Source of the DNA: Janibacter sp. HTCC2649
GTDB lineage: Bacteria > Actinomycetota > Actinomycetes > Actinomycetales > Dermatophilaceae
Direction: 5' to 3'
NCBI RefSeq assembly: GCF_000152705.1
Contig: NZ_CH672413.1
Span: forward strand, 1,649,978-1,713,977
Length of the DNA: 64,000 nt
Part shown: piece after piece, positions 1 through 8,628 of the stretch
How positions within the stretch are numbered: position 1 is the stretch's first letter
Layout of the letters: every line of letters starts with the position of its first letter
Program-made: the position numbers and the translations under genes
The notes under the pieces: generated by a model
Seen by the model: the letters and a program-made list of their open reading frames with translations, nothing else
Databases searched by the model: none
Told to the model about the DNA's origin: nothing

Positions 1-979
1 AGTCGAGGTCCTCGAAGGACACGATCTCGGCCTTGATGAAGCCGCGCTGGAAGTCGGTGTGGATGACGCCGGCAGCCTGGGGTGCGGTCCAGCCCTGACC
101 GATGGTCCACGCCCGCGACTCCTTGGGCCCGGCCGTGAGGTAGGTCTGCAGCCCGAGAGTGTGGAAACCCACGCGTGCCAGCTGGTTGAGCCCGGACTCG
201 GTCGCGCCAAATCCCTCGAGCATCTCCTGGGCGTCCTCGGCGGACATGTCCATGAGGTCCATCTCGAGCTTGGCGTTGAGGAAGACCGCGTCGGCCGGCG
301 CAACCAGGGCGCGCAGGCGATCGTGCAGGTCGGTGTCGGAGAGCTGGTCCTCGTCGAGGTTGAACACGTAGATGAACGGCTTGGTCGTCATCAGTCCCAG
401 CCCGCGCGCTTCGGCGAGGTCGACGCCCGCAGCCGCTCCAGCGGCATACAGAGTCTTGCCCTCCTCGAGCACCTTCTGGGCGGCGAGCGCGTTCTCGTGG
501 AGCGGCTTGGACTCCTTCTTGATCCGCGACTCCTTCTCGAGGCGCACGACGGCCTTCTCGAGGGTCTGGAGGTCGGCGAGGATCAGCTCGGTGTGGATCG
601 TCTCGATGTCGGACTCGGGCGAGACCTTGCCGTCGACGTGGACGACGTCTCCGTCCTCGAACGCTCGCACGACCTGGCAGATCGCGTCGGCCTCGCGGAT
701 GTTGGCGAGGAACTTGTTGCCCAGGCCCTCACCCTCCGAGGCGCCGCGGACGATGCCGGCGATGTCGACGAACGAGACCACGGCCGGCAGGATCTTCTCG
801 GATCCGTGGATCTCGGCGAGTCGAGCCAGCCGCTCGTCCGGCAGTGGGACGACGCCCACGTTGGGCTCGATCGTGGCGAACGGGTAGTTCGCAGCGAGGA
901 CGTTGTTCTTGGTCAGGGCGTTGAACATCGTTGACTTACCGACGTTGGGGAGCCCGACAATTCCGATGGTGAGTGCCAC
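1..979 (-). CDS. ychF: YchF/EngD redox-regulated ATPase (3' end outside window)
   Basis: This is the N-terminal ~326 residues of YchF, an Obg-family P-loop NTPase that prefers ATP and binds ribosomes and nucleic acid. The start is GTG at 979, giving [17 protein letters not shown] with the Walker A motif at residues ~8-16. The G3-like [17 protein letters not shown] follows at ~67, then a coiled-coil arm, and NLDE stands where the G4 motif lies. The visible end ([13 protein letters not shown]) belongs to the C-terminal TGS domain, so only about 35 residues are missing past position 1. GTG start is chosen because the conserved family N-terminus begins there. Confidence 0.95.
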   Translation of the reverse strand, partial: MALTIGIVGLPNVGKSTMFNALTKNNVLAANYPFATIEPNVGVVPLPDERLARLAEIHGSEKILPAVVSFVDIAGIVRGASEGEGLGNKFLANIREADAICQVVRAFEDGDVVHVDGKVSPESDIETIHTELILADLQTLEKAVVRLEKESRIKKESKPLHENALAAQKVLEEGKTLYAAGAAAGVDLAEARGLGLMTTKPFIYVFNLDEDQLSDTDLHDRLRALVAPADAVFLNAKLEMDLMDMSAEDAQEMLEGFGATESGLNQLARVGFHTLGLQTYLTAGPKESRAWTIGQGWTAPQAAGVIHTDFQRGFIKAEIVSFEDLD

Positions 980-991
980 GGGGACAGAAGT

Positions 992-1216
992 CTACTGGCG
1001 TGTGGCGCGTGACTTTGCCACTCGCCGGCCCACCCACCACACGATGGCGGCGATCGCGACGCCGACCACGACGAACAGGGCATAGATCCCGGCGGCCTGA
1101 CCATCGCCCTTCGTCAGGGCATAGACGAGCGCGGCGAGACTGACGACGATCCAGACGAGCAGCGCCGCACCCAACAACATCGCGGCGAGGACGCCGAGGA
1201 CCTTGGTGAACGTCAC
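992..1216 (-). CDS. small two-helix membrane protein
   Basis: A 74-residue protein that I do not recognise as a named family. It has two hydrophobic segments (about residues 8-34 and 43-62) separated by a short polar turn (TKGDGQ) and a basic C-terminus (RRVAKSRATRQ), which suggests a hairpin in the cytoplasmic membrane with the tail inside. Its ATG overlaps the stop of the upstream Nudix gene in an ATGA arrangement (1213-1216), so the two are probably translationally coupled. Function unknown. Confidence 0.7.
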   Translation of the reverse strand: MTFTKVLGVLAAMLLGAALLVWIVVSLAALVYALTKGDGQAAGIYALFVVVGVAIAAIVWWVGRRVAKSRATRQ

Positions 1217-1746
1217 GCCATGGTCCCGGGGACTTCACTGTTCTCGAAATACATCGTGTATGCCGTGTGCTCGCCTTCCAGGAGCTGCTCCACCATCCGT
1301 GCGGTGTAGGGAGCGACGTGCTCACCGAGTTCGGCGGGCGCCACCCAGTGGACGGCCTTGATCTCGCGCGGGAGCAGGGTGAGGTCGTCGGTGAACGAGC
1401 GCGGGACGACCCCGAGGTCGTAGAGGAAGAGCACCGCGTCGTCCCACCCGCGCCACGGGGGCAGCCAGTTGACGGCGAGGAGTCGCTCGATGCCGAGGGA
1501 GACGCCGAGCTCCTCAGTGATCTCACGCACGACGCACGCGGCCGGCGACTCCTTGGGGTCCACGACCCCGCCGGGCAGGTCCCACTCGGACTTGTAGGTC
1601 AGCTGGCAGAGGAGGATCTCGCCGTCCTCGTTGCGCACCAGCCCCTGGGCGATGTTGCGTTTGCGGGGCAGCTTGGCGTTGAGGATGTGGATGAACGAGC
1701 GTCGGCCGGCCTCACTCGAGGTGTCGGGTCGCCCGCTGTCAGCCAT
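1213..1746 (-). CDS. Nudix hydrolase
   Basis: A 177-residue Nudix-fold pyrophosphohydrolase. The Nudix box (G-x5-E-x7-REUxEExGU) is intact: GGVVDPKES followed by REITEELGV at residues ~59-83, supplying the metal-binding glutamates. Members hydrolyse nucleoside diphosphates linked to another moiety; the substrate cannot be read from sequence. The N-terminal ~30 residues are basic (KLPRKRN). It lies head to head with the DUF389 gene and is followed by a coupled small membrane protein. Confidence 0.85.
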   Translation of the reverse strand: MADSGRPDTSSEAGRRSFIHILNAKLPRKRNIAQGLVRNEDGEILLCQLTYKSEWDLPGGVVDPKESPAACVVREITEELGVSLGIERLLAVNWLPPWRGWDDAVLFLYDLGVVPRSFTDDLTLLPREIKAVHWVAPAELGEHVAPYTARMVEQLLEGEHTAYTMYFENSEVPGTMA

Positions 1747-1811
1747 GGTCCGAGGCTAACCTGCGTGGCGGCGGACCAGACCAGGTGACCACGCGGCATA
1801 CGCTGCACGTC

Positions 1812-2738
1812 ATGCTCGTCCACTTGCGGATGACGGTCCCCGAGGACCTCTCCCCCACCATCGAAAGCCTGCTCGTCGACGACGACCGCGTCACCAATGT
1901 CGTTGTCATGCGCGGCGTCTCGGTGCAGCCCGTGGGCGACGCGATCGAGGCCGACGTCGCGCGTGAGGCAGCGAGCGACGTCATCGACGCGATCTGTGCG
2001 ACGGGCCTGCCGAAACGCGGCGGGCTGGCGTTCAACGATGTCGACGGGTCCCGGTTCGATGCCGCGTCCGAGGTGGGCCGAGCGGCACCCGGCGACCCTG
2101 ACGATGCGGTGCTGTGGGGCTCGGTGCTGGATCGAGCGCGCACGAGCGCCCGGCCCAGCGCGACCTACCTCGCGTTCCTGATCCTCGCGACGATCCTCGC
2201 GTCGATCGCCGTCATCACCGACTCCGCCGTGCTCGTCGTGGGCGCAATGGTCGTCGGGCCCGAGTTCGCGTCGATCGCGGGAGCCTGTGTGGCCGTGGCG
2301 TTCGGGCGCTGGCGGCTGGCCGCCCACGGCCTCGCCCGGCTCCTCGGGGCCTTTGCCATCGCGATCGCTGCCGTGGTGCTGCTCGCCCTCGCGGCCAGGT
2401 GGACCGGGCTGATCACGGCCGAGATGGTGACCCGGCCGCGGCCCCTCACGGGCTTCATCTGGCACCCTGACCGGTGGTCGTTCATCGTCGCGCTCGTCGC
2501 CGGAGCGGCGGGGGTGCTCGCGATGACGACGGGCAAGTCCGCGGCAATGGTTGGGGTGTTCATCTCCGTGACGACGGTGCCGGCGGCCGGCAACCTCGCT
2601 CTCGCACTGGCCCTGTGGGCTCCGGACGAGATCGTTGGATCGGCCAGCCAGCTCGCGGTCAACATCGCCGGCATGGTCATCGCCGGTGTGGTCACTGTCT
2701 GGGTGCAGCGCATCTTCCGTCCGGCTGCTCGGGCCTGA
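1812..2738 (+). CDS. DUF389 (TIGR00341-type) multi-pass membrane protein
   Basis: A ~308-residue protein of the DUF389 family, of unknown function. An N-terminal soluble part (residues ~1-110) is followed by about six hydrophobic helices, beginning at TYLAFLILATILASIAVITDS with the family-typical segment VLVVGAMVVGPEF. I chose ATG at 1812 (MLVHLRMTVPEDL) because it matches the usual family N-terminus; an in-frame GTG at 1785 would add nine residues. It is divergent from the Nudix gene, with only ~65 bp between starts. Confidence 0.75.
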   Translation: MLVHLRMTVPEDLSPTIESLLVDDDRVTNVVVMRGVSVQPVGDAIEADVAREAASDVIDAICATGLPKRGGLAFNDVDGSRFDAASEVGRAAPGDPDDAVLWGSVLDRARTSARPSATYLAFLILATILASIAVITDSAVLVVGAMVVGPEFASIAGACVAVAFGRWRLAAHGLARLLGAFAIAIAAVVLLALAARWTGLITAEMVTRPRPLTGFIWHPDRWSFIVALVAGAAGVLAMTTGKSAAMVGVFISVTTVPAAGNLALALALWAPDEIVGSASQLAVNIAGMVIAGVVTVWVQRIFRPAARA

Positions 2739-2779
2739 CGTCCCGCACCCTGTCGGTGCCGACTGGCACCGTGTCGTTC

Positions 2780-3982
2780 ATGAACCCGTGGATCGCGTTG
2801 GTGGGCGGCATCGTCATCGGTGCGCTCACGGCATACCTGTTCTTCAAGCAGGCGTATGCCGTGCGCGCAGCCTCCGTGGCGACCGAACGGGACCTGTTGC
2901 GCGAGCGAGTCGTCGACCTCGAGGCCTCGCTGGCCGAGGATCTCGAGACGGCCTCACTGCTCGCGCCGCTGCGTGACGCCTTGGGGCGCGTCGAGCGGCA
3001 GGTGGGCGTGCTCGAGCGCGACCGGGTCGAGCAGTTCGGCGCCATCCGGGCCGTCATGGGCCGCGTCGAGTCCGAGGCACAGCACCTGGGGAAGCAGACA
3101 CAGTCCCTCGCGGGTTCGCTGCGGTCCTCGTCGGTGCGCGGGTCCTGGGGCGAGGTGCAGTTGCGCCGCGTCCTCGAGGCCTCGGGCATGTTGGCGCGCT
3201 GCGACTTCGAGGAGCAGGTGCGAGCGCGAAGCCGTCACGACCGCGAGGTGCGGCCCGACGTGGTCGTGCGCCTGCCCGGCGATCGTTCGCTGGTCATCGA
3301 CGCGAAGGCACCGATGGCGGCTTTCCTCGACGCCCAGACCGAGGACCTGCCCGAGGACGAGCGGTCCGAGCTGCTCCGCGACCACGCGAGGGCGCTGCGA
3401 CAGCACGTCCACGCACTTGCGGCCAAGGACTACTGGTCGGCGTTCGACACCACTCCCGAGATGGTCGTCTGCTTTGTCCCGAGCGACGCCATGCTCGGTG
3501 CTGCCCTGGCCGCGGATCCGGGACTGCACGAGCGGGCGATGGCCTCACGCGTCGTCCTCGTCGGCCCCGGCACCCTGCTCGCACTGCTGCGCACGGTGGC
3601 GTTCGGGTGGCAGCAGGACTCGCTCTCGTCGAGTGCGCGTGAGCTCTTGGCACTGGGTCAGGAGCTCTATCGCCGACTCGCCACTCTCGGCACGCACACG
3701 GCCAAGATGGGGCGGTCGCTGCACGCGACGGTGGAGAGCTACAACCAGTTCGTCGGCGCCCTCGAGTCACGTGTCTTCGTCACGGCGCGACGGATGCAGG
3801 AGCTCGACGTGGTCACCGACGAGCTGCCGCAGCTCGAGCCGCTCCAGACCGGCCCACGGGTCCTCACGGCGATCGAACTGTTGGAGGCCGTGGGTGCCGA
3901 CCACGAGCGCCCAGACCTCCTGCTCGACCTTCCCGATGTCCCCCGCGCCACCGACTCCGAACGGGAGCGCCCGACCGGCTGA
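2780..3982 (+). CDS. rmuC: DNA recombination protein RmuC
   Basis: A ~400-residue RmuC protein. These limit inversions and recombination at short repeats and have a PD-(D/E)XK-like nuclease core. An N-terminal membrane anchor (ALVGGIVIGALTAYLFF) precedes a coiled coil (residues ~35-110) and the core with VRGSWGEVQLRRVLE, RPDVVVRLP and LVIDAKAP, the putative active-site strand. The start could be ATG 2780 or the in-frame GTG 2771; neither has a strong ribosome site. A small hairpin (GGTGCC-GACT-GGCACC, 2755-2770) lies immediately before the start. The stop is 13 bp from the convergent M23 gene. Confidence 0.88.
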   Translation: MNPWIALVGGIVIGALTAYLFFKQAYAVRAASVATERDLLRERVVDLEASLAEDLETASLLAPLRDALGRVERQVGVLERDRVEQFGAIRAVMGRVESEAQHLGKQTQSLAGSLRSSSVRGSWGEVQLRRVLEASGMLARCDFEEQVRARSRHDREVRPDVVVRLPGDRSLVIDAKAPMAAFLDAQTEDLPEDERSELLRDHARALRQHVHALAAKDYWSAFDTTPEMVVCFVPSDAMLGAALAADPGLHERAMASRVVLVGPGTLLALLRTVAFGWQQDSLSSSARELLALGQELYRRLATLGTHTAKMGRSLHATVESYNQFVGALESRVFVTARRMQELDVVTDELPQLEPLQTGPRVLTAIELLEAVGADHERPDLLLDLPDVPRATDSERERPTG

Positions 3983-3995
3983 TCTCCGGGAGCTT

Positions 3996-4661
3996 TCAGG
4001 CGGTGACGATCTCGCCCTCGCCGGGAACCCACATGCGACCGTCGGGCGCGCGAAAAGTCACCGGCACACCTTTGGCGTCGATCCCACCGATCGAGTCACT
4101 GACCTGGACATGCACGTGGGGTTCGGTGCTGTTGCCCGAGTTGCCGCACTCCCCCACCTGCTGCCCGACTTCCACCATGTCCCCGACGCGCACCGCCGCT
4201 GACCCCTGTTTGAGGTGGGCGAGCAGCACGAACGGCCCCGACGGCGCGATCGCGATGGCGACATGGTTCCCGGCCAGGCCGAGGGTCCCGAGCCGCGCAC
4301 GAGATGCCTGTCCCAGCGCATAGGCCATCAGTCGCAGCGGGGACCGGCGTGCCTCGTGGTCGGGTTCGGCGTCATGGACCGCGACGACCTCGCCTGCCAT
4401 CGGTGCGAGCACTGGCTGCCCGAACCCGACGAAGACCTCGGGCGCCTCGAGGCCGAACCACGTGCGCCGGGTCTGCGGGGCGGAGCGGCCTCGTCCGACA
4501 CTTCCCGCCTCGACCGCGACGAAGTCGATGGCGTGGGACACCCCGAACGCCTCGGTGCCGTGGCTGGGCACGCGCCGGGCAGGTGAGTTCTCCACTCGCC
4601 ACGTGCCCGTGAACGGGAAGGCGAGGGCGATCGGCTCCGGTGAGCTCACGGCATACTCCAC
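3996..4661 (-). CDS. M23-family peptidoglycan endopeptidase-like protein
   Basis: A ~221-residue protein with an M23/LytM (lysostaphin-like) fold. The zinc ligands can be recognised as His and Asp in SHAIDF (spacing two, shorter than the usual HxxxD) and the HVH pair in EPHVHVQV near the C-terminus. QPVLAPMAGEVVAV and GNHVAIAI are typical M23 strands. There is no clear signal peptide with the GTG start at 4661, which sits 13 bp after the ispH stop, so export is uncertain. Same orientation as ispH and probably co-transcribed. Confidence 0.75.
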   Translation of the reverse strand: MEYAVSSPEPIALAFPFTGTWRVENSPARRVPSHGTEAFGVSHAIDFVAVEAGSVGRGRSAPQTRRTWFGLEAPEVFVGFGQPVLAPMAGEVVAVHDAEPDHEARRSPLRLMAYALGQASRARLGTLGLAGNHVAIAIAPSGPFVLLAHLKQGSAAVRVGDMVEVGQQVGECGNSGNSTEPHVHVQVSDSIGGIDAKGVPVTFRAPDGRMWVPGEGEIVTA

Positions 4662-4674
4662 AACGCCGCAGGCG

Positions 4675-5691
4675 TCAGTGCAGGGAACCGTCTTCGGTGA
4701 AGCCGGCGTCGTGCACCATCTTGTCGGACATGCCAGCGGCCTTGAGGTCGCGGCGGATCTCGTTGGGCAGCGAGAAGACGAGTGACTCCTCGGCCGCACG
4801 GACCGGGCGGACGTCCTCGTACCCGCGCTCGGCGAGGTAGTCGAGAACGCCGCGCACGAGAAGCTCGGGCACCGAGGCGCCGGAGGTCACTCCGACGGTC
4901 CCGACACCGTCGAGCCAGGACTCTTCGATCTCGTCGGCGTAGTCGACCAGATATCCCGCCTTGGAGCCGTGCTCGAGCGCGACCTCGACGAGACGCACCG
5001 AGTTCGAGGAGTTGCGGGAGCCGACGACGATCATGAGGTCGCAGTCAGGCGCCATGTGCTTGACGGCGAGCTGACGGTTCTGGGTGGCGTAGCAGATGTC
5101 ATCGCTGGGCGGGTCCTGCATGAGCGGGAACTTCTGGCGCAGGCGCCGCACCGTCTCCATGGTCTCGTCGACCGAGAGTGTGGTCTGCGAGAGCCAGACC
5201 ACCTTGTCGGGGTCGCGGACCTCGACACCGTCAACGCTGTCGGGGCCCTCCACGAGGGTGATGTGCTCGGGCGCCTCACCAGCGGTGCCGACGACCTCTT
5301 CGTGGCCCTCGTGACCGATGAGGAGGATGTCGAAGTCGTCGCTGGCGAAGCGGACGGCCTCGCGGTGGACCTTGGTCACGAGCGGGCAGGTCGCGTCGAT
5401 CGTCTTGAGACCGAGCGCCTTGGCCTCCTCGTGGACGACGGGGGCAACACCGTGCGCCGAGAAGATCACGGTCGAGCCCTCGGGCACCTCGTCGGTCTCC
5501 TCGACGAAGATCGCGCCGCGCTTCTCGAGCGTCGTGACGACGTGCTTGTTGTGGACGATCTCCTTGCGGACATAGACCGGAGCGCCATAGAGGTCGAGCG
5601 CCTTCTCGACCGTGACGACCGCACGATCGACTCCTGCGCAGTAGCCGCGAGGCGCCGCGAGGAGCACGCGCTTGGTGGCTTGGTCAGTCAT
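4675..5691 (-). CDS. ispH: 4-hydroxy-3-methylbut-2-enyl diphosphate reductase IspH
   Basis: The last enzyme of the non-mevalonate (MEP) pathway, reducing HMBPP to IPP and DMAPP with a 4Fe-4S cluster. The three cluster cysteines are visible in [21 protein letters not shown] and CYATQNRQ; the His of HGVAP and the SQTTLS motif are also present. I chose ATG 5691 ([11 protein letters not shown], 338 aa): a GGAGG lies 10 nt upstream, whereas it is only one base from ATG 5700. An ATG-like extension to 5736 is possible but lacks family support. Confidence 0.95.
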   Translation of the reverse strand: MTDQATKRVLLAAPRGYCAGVDRAVVTVEKALDLYGAPVYVRKEIVHNKHVVTTLEKRGAIFVEETDEVPEGSTVIFSAHGVAPVVHEEAKALGLKTIDATCPLVTKVHREAVRFASDDFDILLIGHEGHEEVVGTAGEAPEHITLVEGPDSVDGVEVRDPDKVVWLSQTTLSVDETMETVRRLRQKFPLMQDPPSDDICYATQNRQLAVKHMAPDCDLMIVVGSRNSSNSVRLVEVALEHGSKAGYLVDYADEIEESWLDGVGTVGVTSGASVPELLVRGVLDYLAERGYEDVRPVRAAEESLVFSLPNEIRRDLKAAGMSDKMVHDAGFTEDGSLH

Positions 5692-5747
5692 GGCGGTCAT
5701 GCCTCCATCGTAGGTCTCGCTGCGTGGCGTCCCCAACCGCCCAAAGC

Positions 5748-5784
5748 CGGCGTATGCCGTGAGCTCGGCTCACGGCATACGCCG
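5748..5784 (-). terminator. hairpin terminator built from two GTATGCCGTG motifs
   Basis: A perfect 17-bp stem with a three-base loop (TCG) lies downstream of the doxX stop and before the ispH start, both on the minus strand. Each arm contains one copy of the recurring ACGGCATAC word (at 5752-5758 and 5774-5780). There is no T-tract, which is common for GC-rich actinobacterial terminators. Confidence 0.65.
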
Positions 5785-5813
5785 TCAGTTCGTTCGTGGT
5801 CGGGCAGGTGCGA

Positions 5814-6185
5814 TCAGAACGAGTTCGGACCGAAGCGCTGCCACGCGACGAAGAGGGACAGCAGACCCAGCACGATGCTCGGGACAGCCATCGCGATGGG
5901 GTCCTTGAGGCGGACGTGTGTCAGGACAGCGCCGACCATCGTCACGGCCAGGCCAGCGGCCGCCAGGGGCGTGAGCCACGGCGCGATGTCGGTGGCGGCG
6001 GGCAGGACGAGGCCGATGCCGCCGAGGAGCTCGACGGCTCCGATGGAGCGGACGGCGGGTTCGGAGAAGCCCTCCATCCACGCCATCTTGTCCTGCAGCT
6101 TCTTGCCCTGGCTGAGCTTCATGGCGCCCGCCATCACGAAGGCGGCGGCAAGGACGATCTGGATGATCCACAGCGTGGTGTTCAT
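5814..6185 (-). CDS. DoxX-family membrane protein
   Basis: A 123-residue DoxX-like protein with four hydrophobic helices. The family signature appears as FVMAGAMKLSQ (helix 1) and GAVELLGGIGLVLP (helix 2). DoxX proteins are small quinone- or redox-associated membrane proteins, often under TetR control. ATG at 6185 is preceded by a purine-rich GAGAGAGAAA. It is divergent from a tetR gene, and a perfect inverted repeat lies between the starts, so TetR control is likely (inference). Confidence 0.85.
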   Translation of the reverse strand: MNTTLWIIQIVLAAAFVMAGAMKLSQGKKLQDKMAWMEGFSEPAVRSIGAVELLGGIGLVLPAATDIAPWLTPLAAAGLAVTMVGAVLTHVRLKDPIAMAVPSIVLGLLSLFVAWQRFGPNSF

Positions 6186-6251
6186 GGTTTCTCTCTCGGT
6201 TTTCTGGGCAGCTCCGGACGACCCGTCGCTGTGCGAAGGCCACAACGTGAC

Positions 6252-6273
6252 AAGTGGAGACTGTATTCCACTT
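6252..6273. promoter_or_regulatory. probable TetR operator between doxX and tetR
   Basis: A perfect inverted repeat AAGTGGA-N8-TCCACTT sits in the ~100-bp divergent region, 12 bp upstream of the tetR start. A TATGCT at 6273-6278, overlapping its right edge and six bases before the tetR ATG, could be a -10 box giving a leaderless tetR mRNA. A repressor here would control both genes. Confidence 0.6.
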
Positions 6274-6284
6274 ATGCTGCTTCG

Positions 6285-6950
6285 ATGAGTTCTCCAGACG
6301 GGCAGGATTGTCGAGGCCTGCGCGCCGACGCCGAATCCAACCGCCGGCGGATCATCGCCGCGGCCCAACAGGTCTTCGGCGAGCGTGGCGTCTCGGCGCC
6401 CCTCACGGAGGTCGCCGACCGCGCCGGAGTGGGCATCGCGACGCTCTATCGCCGCTTCCCCACGCGCAAGGCGCTGGTCGAGGAAGCGTTCGAGGACGCC
6501 TTCGCCGGCTATGACGCGAGCGCCGACATGGCCCTGGCGGAAGAGGATCCGTGGGAGGCCTTCGCCGGGTTGGTGGAACGCATGGGAGCACTCCAGGCCG
6601 AGAACCGCGGCTTCACCCACCTCATCCAGTCGTCCGTGCCCTTGGGCCACCGACGCGACGGTCGGCGCGAGCGCACCTATCGCAAGACGGTTGAGGTCAT
6701 CGACCGCGCCAGGGCGGCCGGTGCGATCCGCGACGACGTCACGCCCGAGGACCTACCCGTCCTGTCGTTCGCCCTCGCCGGGATCCTCGAGGTGACCCGC
6801 GACGACCTGCCCGATGCCTGGCGGCGTCACGTGGCCTACTTCCTTGCCGGGTGCCGACCGGAGGCTCCCGCGACGCTGCCCCCGGCTCCTGCACCACTGC
6901 ACCTGCAGCGGGCGATGCTCCGCTCGGGGCGTCGACGCCAACAGCGCTGA
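6285..6950 (+). CDS. TetR-family transcriptional regulator
   Basis: A 221-residue TetR regulator. The N-terminal helix-turn-helix domain is typical: RRRIIAAAQQVFGERGV, then LTEVADRAGVGIATLYRRFPTRKALVEEAFED (residues ~20-70). The C-terminal ligand domain resembles the SbtR-type class (FxxLIQSSVP region). The C-terminus is rich in Arg and Gln. It is divergent from doxX, which is the likely target along with itself. ATG 6285 is supported by the start of the HTH alignment; there is no ribosome-binding site, consistent with leaderless translation. Confidence 0.88.
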   Translation: MSSPDGQDCRGLRADAESNRRRIIAAAQQVFGERGVSAPLTEVADRAGVGIATLYRRFPTRKALVEEAFEDAFAGYDASADMALAEEDPWEAFAGLVERMGALQAENRGFTHLIQSSVPLGHRRDGRRERTYRKTVEVIDRARAAGAIRDDVTPEDLPVLSFALAGILEVTRDDLPDAWRRHVAYFLAGCRPEAPATLPPAPAPLHLQRAMLRSGRRRQQR

Positions 6951-6975
6951 CGGACCCACCTCCTACAGTGGCCCA

Positions 6976-8220
6976 GTGACCAGCCCCGACGCGCGCCCAG
7001 CTCTCCCCGAGCGGGCCGGCGACACCACCGCCGAGCAGCCGTGGCCGGTCCGCCTGCTCTCGATGAAGATCGCGGAGTACGTCGACAAGATGTCGACGCT
7101 GTGGGTCGAGGGCCAGGTCGTCCAGCTGAACCGTCGACCCGGCGCCCGGACGGCTTATCTGACCCTGCGCGACCCGGACGTCGACATGTCCCTGTCCGTC
7201 GCCATCCAGGTCAACGCGCTCGACGCCATGGGCACTCCGTTGACGGAGGGGTCTCGCGTCGTCGTTCAGGCCAAGCCGACGTTCTGGACCCAGCGGGGCA
7301 GCCTCATGCTCGACGGACGGCAGATCCGCCCGGTCGGCGTCGGCGAGCTTCTGGCCCGGATCGAGTACCTCAAGCGCAACCTCGCCAGCGAAGGTCTCTT
7401 TGACGCTGATCGCAAGCGCCCCCTACCCTTCCTCCCCCGTCGCATCGGACTCATCTGTGGCCGGGCCAGCGCTGCCGAGAAGGACGTGGTCGAGAACTCC
7501 CGGCGTAGGTGGCCGACGGCGCAGTTCGAGATCCGCCAGGTTGCCGTGCAGGGAGCCAACGCCGTCACGGAGGTGACGGCGGCACTCAGTGAGTTGGACG
7601 GCATACCCGATGTCGATGTCATCGTCATTGCTCGCGGTGGCGGCAACGTGGAGGACCTGTTGCCGTTCAGCAACGAGGCGCTGATCCGCGCCGTGGCGGC
7701 TGCGCGCACCCCCGTCGTCAGCGCCATCGGCCACGACGTCGACTCGCCCTTGCTCGACCTCGTGGCGGACCACCGCGCCTCGACGCCGACCGACGCGGCC
7801 AAGGCGATCGTCCCCGACGCCGACCGCGAGCACCAGGTCATCGAGGCTGCGCGTACGCGGGGTCGTCGCGCTCTCGAGGGACGGTTGCACCACGAGCGGC
7901 GGCGCCTCGTCGAGCTGAGGTCACGCCCCGTGCTGGCTGACCCCGCAGCGTTCGTTCGCGTGCAGCGCGAGGTCGTTCTGGCACTGCGAGCGCGGGCCAG
8001 GCACCGCACCCAGGCCCAGCTGCACCGCCACCAGGACGGCGTAGCGCACCTGCGCGCCCAGGTGCGCACGCTGTCGCCGCAGTCAACGCTCGACCGGGGC
8101 TATGCGATCGTGCAGCGGGTGGACGGGGCGATCGTCCACGACCCTGACGAGTTGGCCATCAAGGAGCTGCTCCACGTGACCGTGGCTCGCGGGGACTTCG
8201 GTGTCCGCACCGAGGGTTAG
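6976..8220 (+). CDS. xseA: exodeoxyribonuclease VII large subunit
   Basis: A 414-residue XseA, the catalytic subunit of the bidirectional single-strand exonuclease VII. The N-terminal OB-fold covers residues ~25-125 (TLWVEGQVVQL, TAYLTLRD). The central nuclease part has LPRRIGLICGRASAAEKDV, VIVIARGGGNVEDLLPF, SAIGHDVDSPLLD and ASTPTDAAK. The C-terminal region is a long Arg-rich helical arm ending in LDRGYAIV. The start is GTG 6976; a TACAGT box ends six bases before it, so the message may be leaderless. Contains a rare ATA isoleucine codon at 7603, created by a GGCATAC motif. Confidence 0.95.
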   Translation: MTSPDARPALPERAGDTTAEQPWPVRLLSMKIAEYVDKMSTLWVEGQVVQLNRRPGARTAYLTLRDPDVDMSLSVAIQVNALDAMGTPLTEGSRVVVQAKPTFWTQRGSLMLDGRQIRPVGVGELLARIEYLKRNLASEGLFDADRKRPLPFLPRRIGLICGRASAAEKDVVENSRRRWPTAQFEIRQVAVQGANAVTEVTAALSELDGIPDVDVIVIARGGGNVEDLLPFSNEALIRAVAAARTPVVSAIGHDVDSPLLDLVADHRASTPTDAAKAIVPDADREHQVIEAARTRGRRALEGRLHHERRRLVELRSRPVLADPAAFVRVQREVVLALRARARHRTQAQLHRHQDGVAHLRAQVRTLSPQSTLDRGYAIVQRVDGAIVHDPDELAIKELLHVTVARGDFGVRTEG

Positions 8221-8230
8221 GGTGCTCGGC

Positions 8231-8500
8231 ATGGCCAAGAGCACCCCGCAGCCCGAGACCACCGACGCCGAGGTCAACGCCGACGTCGAGACGACGGCGA
8301 CCGCTGAGGTCGACGCCAACGCGGATGTCGCGGAGATGAGCTACGAGGCGGCGCGGGACGAACTCGTCGACATCGTGGCCCGGCTCGAGAACGGCCAGGT
8401 CGGACTCGAGGACAGCATGGGCCTGTGGCAACGGGGCGAGGCACTCGCCGCGCACTGCGCCACGTGGCTCGACGCCGCCGAGGCCAAGCTCAGCGAGTAG
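8231..8500 (+). CDS. xseB: exodeoxyribonuclease VII small subunit
   Basis: An 89-residue XseB, which assembles on the XseA arm. The conserved part is YEAARDELVDIVARLENGQVGLEDSMGLWQRGEAL, a helical hairpin at residues ~37-72. The N-terminal ~35 residues are acidic and Ala/Thr-rich. Starts at ATG 8231, 10 bp after the xseA stop; a GTG at 8222 is an in-frame alternative. Confidence 0.92.
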   Translation: MAKSTPQPETTDAEVNADVETTATAEVDANADVAEMSYEAARDELVDIVARLENGQVGLEDSMGLWQRGEALAAHCATWLDAAEAKLSE

Positions 8501-8522
8501 ACCCTCCCCCACGCGCCAACCT

Positions 8523-8594
8523 GGTTCGCGAACCCTTTTGAGGCTCGCGAACCGGATTGAGGTGGTTCACGAGTATGCGAATGGTTCGCGAACC
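8523..8594. repeat. four-unit array of the palindrome GGTTCGCGAACC
   Basis: Perfect 12-bp palindromes GGTTCGCGAACC at 8523-8534 and 8583-8594 flank a one-mismatch copy (8542-8553) and a half copy (GGTTCACGAG, from 8564). Unit starts are 19, 22 and 19 bp apart. Three of the four units are followed by a TTGAG- or TTGGG-containing tail. The array fills the convergent gap between xseB and the DUF4245 gene, so it is not placed as a promoter element for either. Function unknown. Confidence 0.7.
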
Positions 8595-8628
8595 GTCTTG
8601 GGCCGCGTCGCGCCAGGCCCCGGTGGCG

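Noticed and set aside
8523-8594. Replication origin iterons or DnaA boxes
   Set aside because: The units do not match TTATCCACA-type boxes, and no dnaA, parAB or rep gene is in the window.
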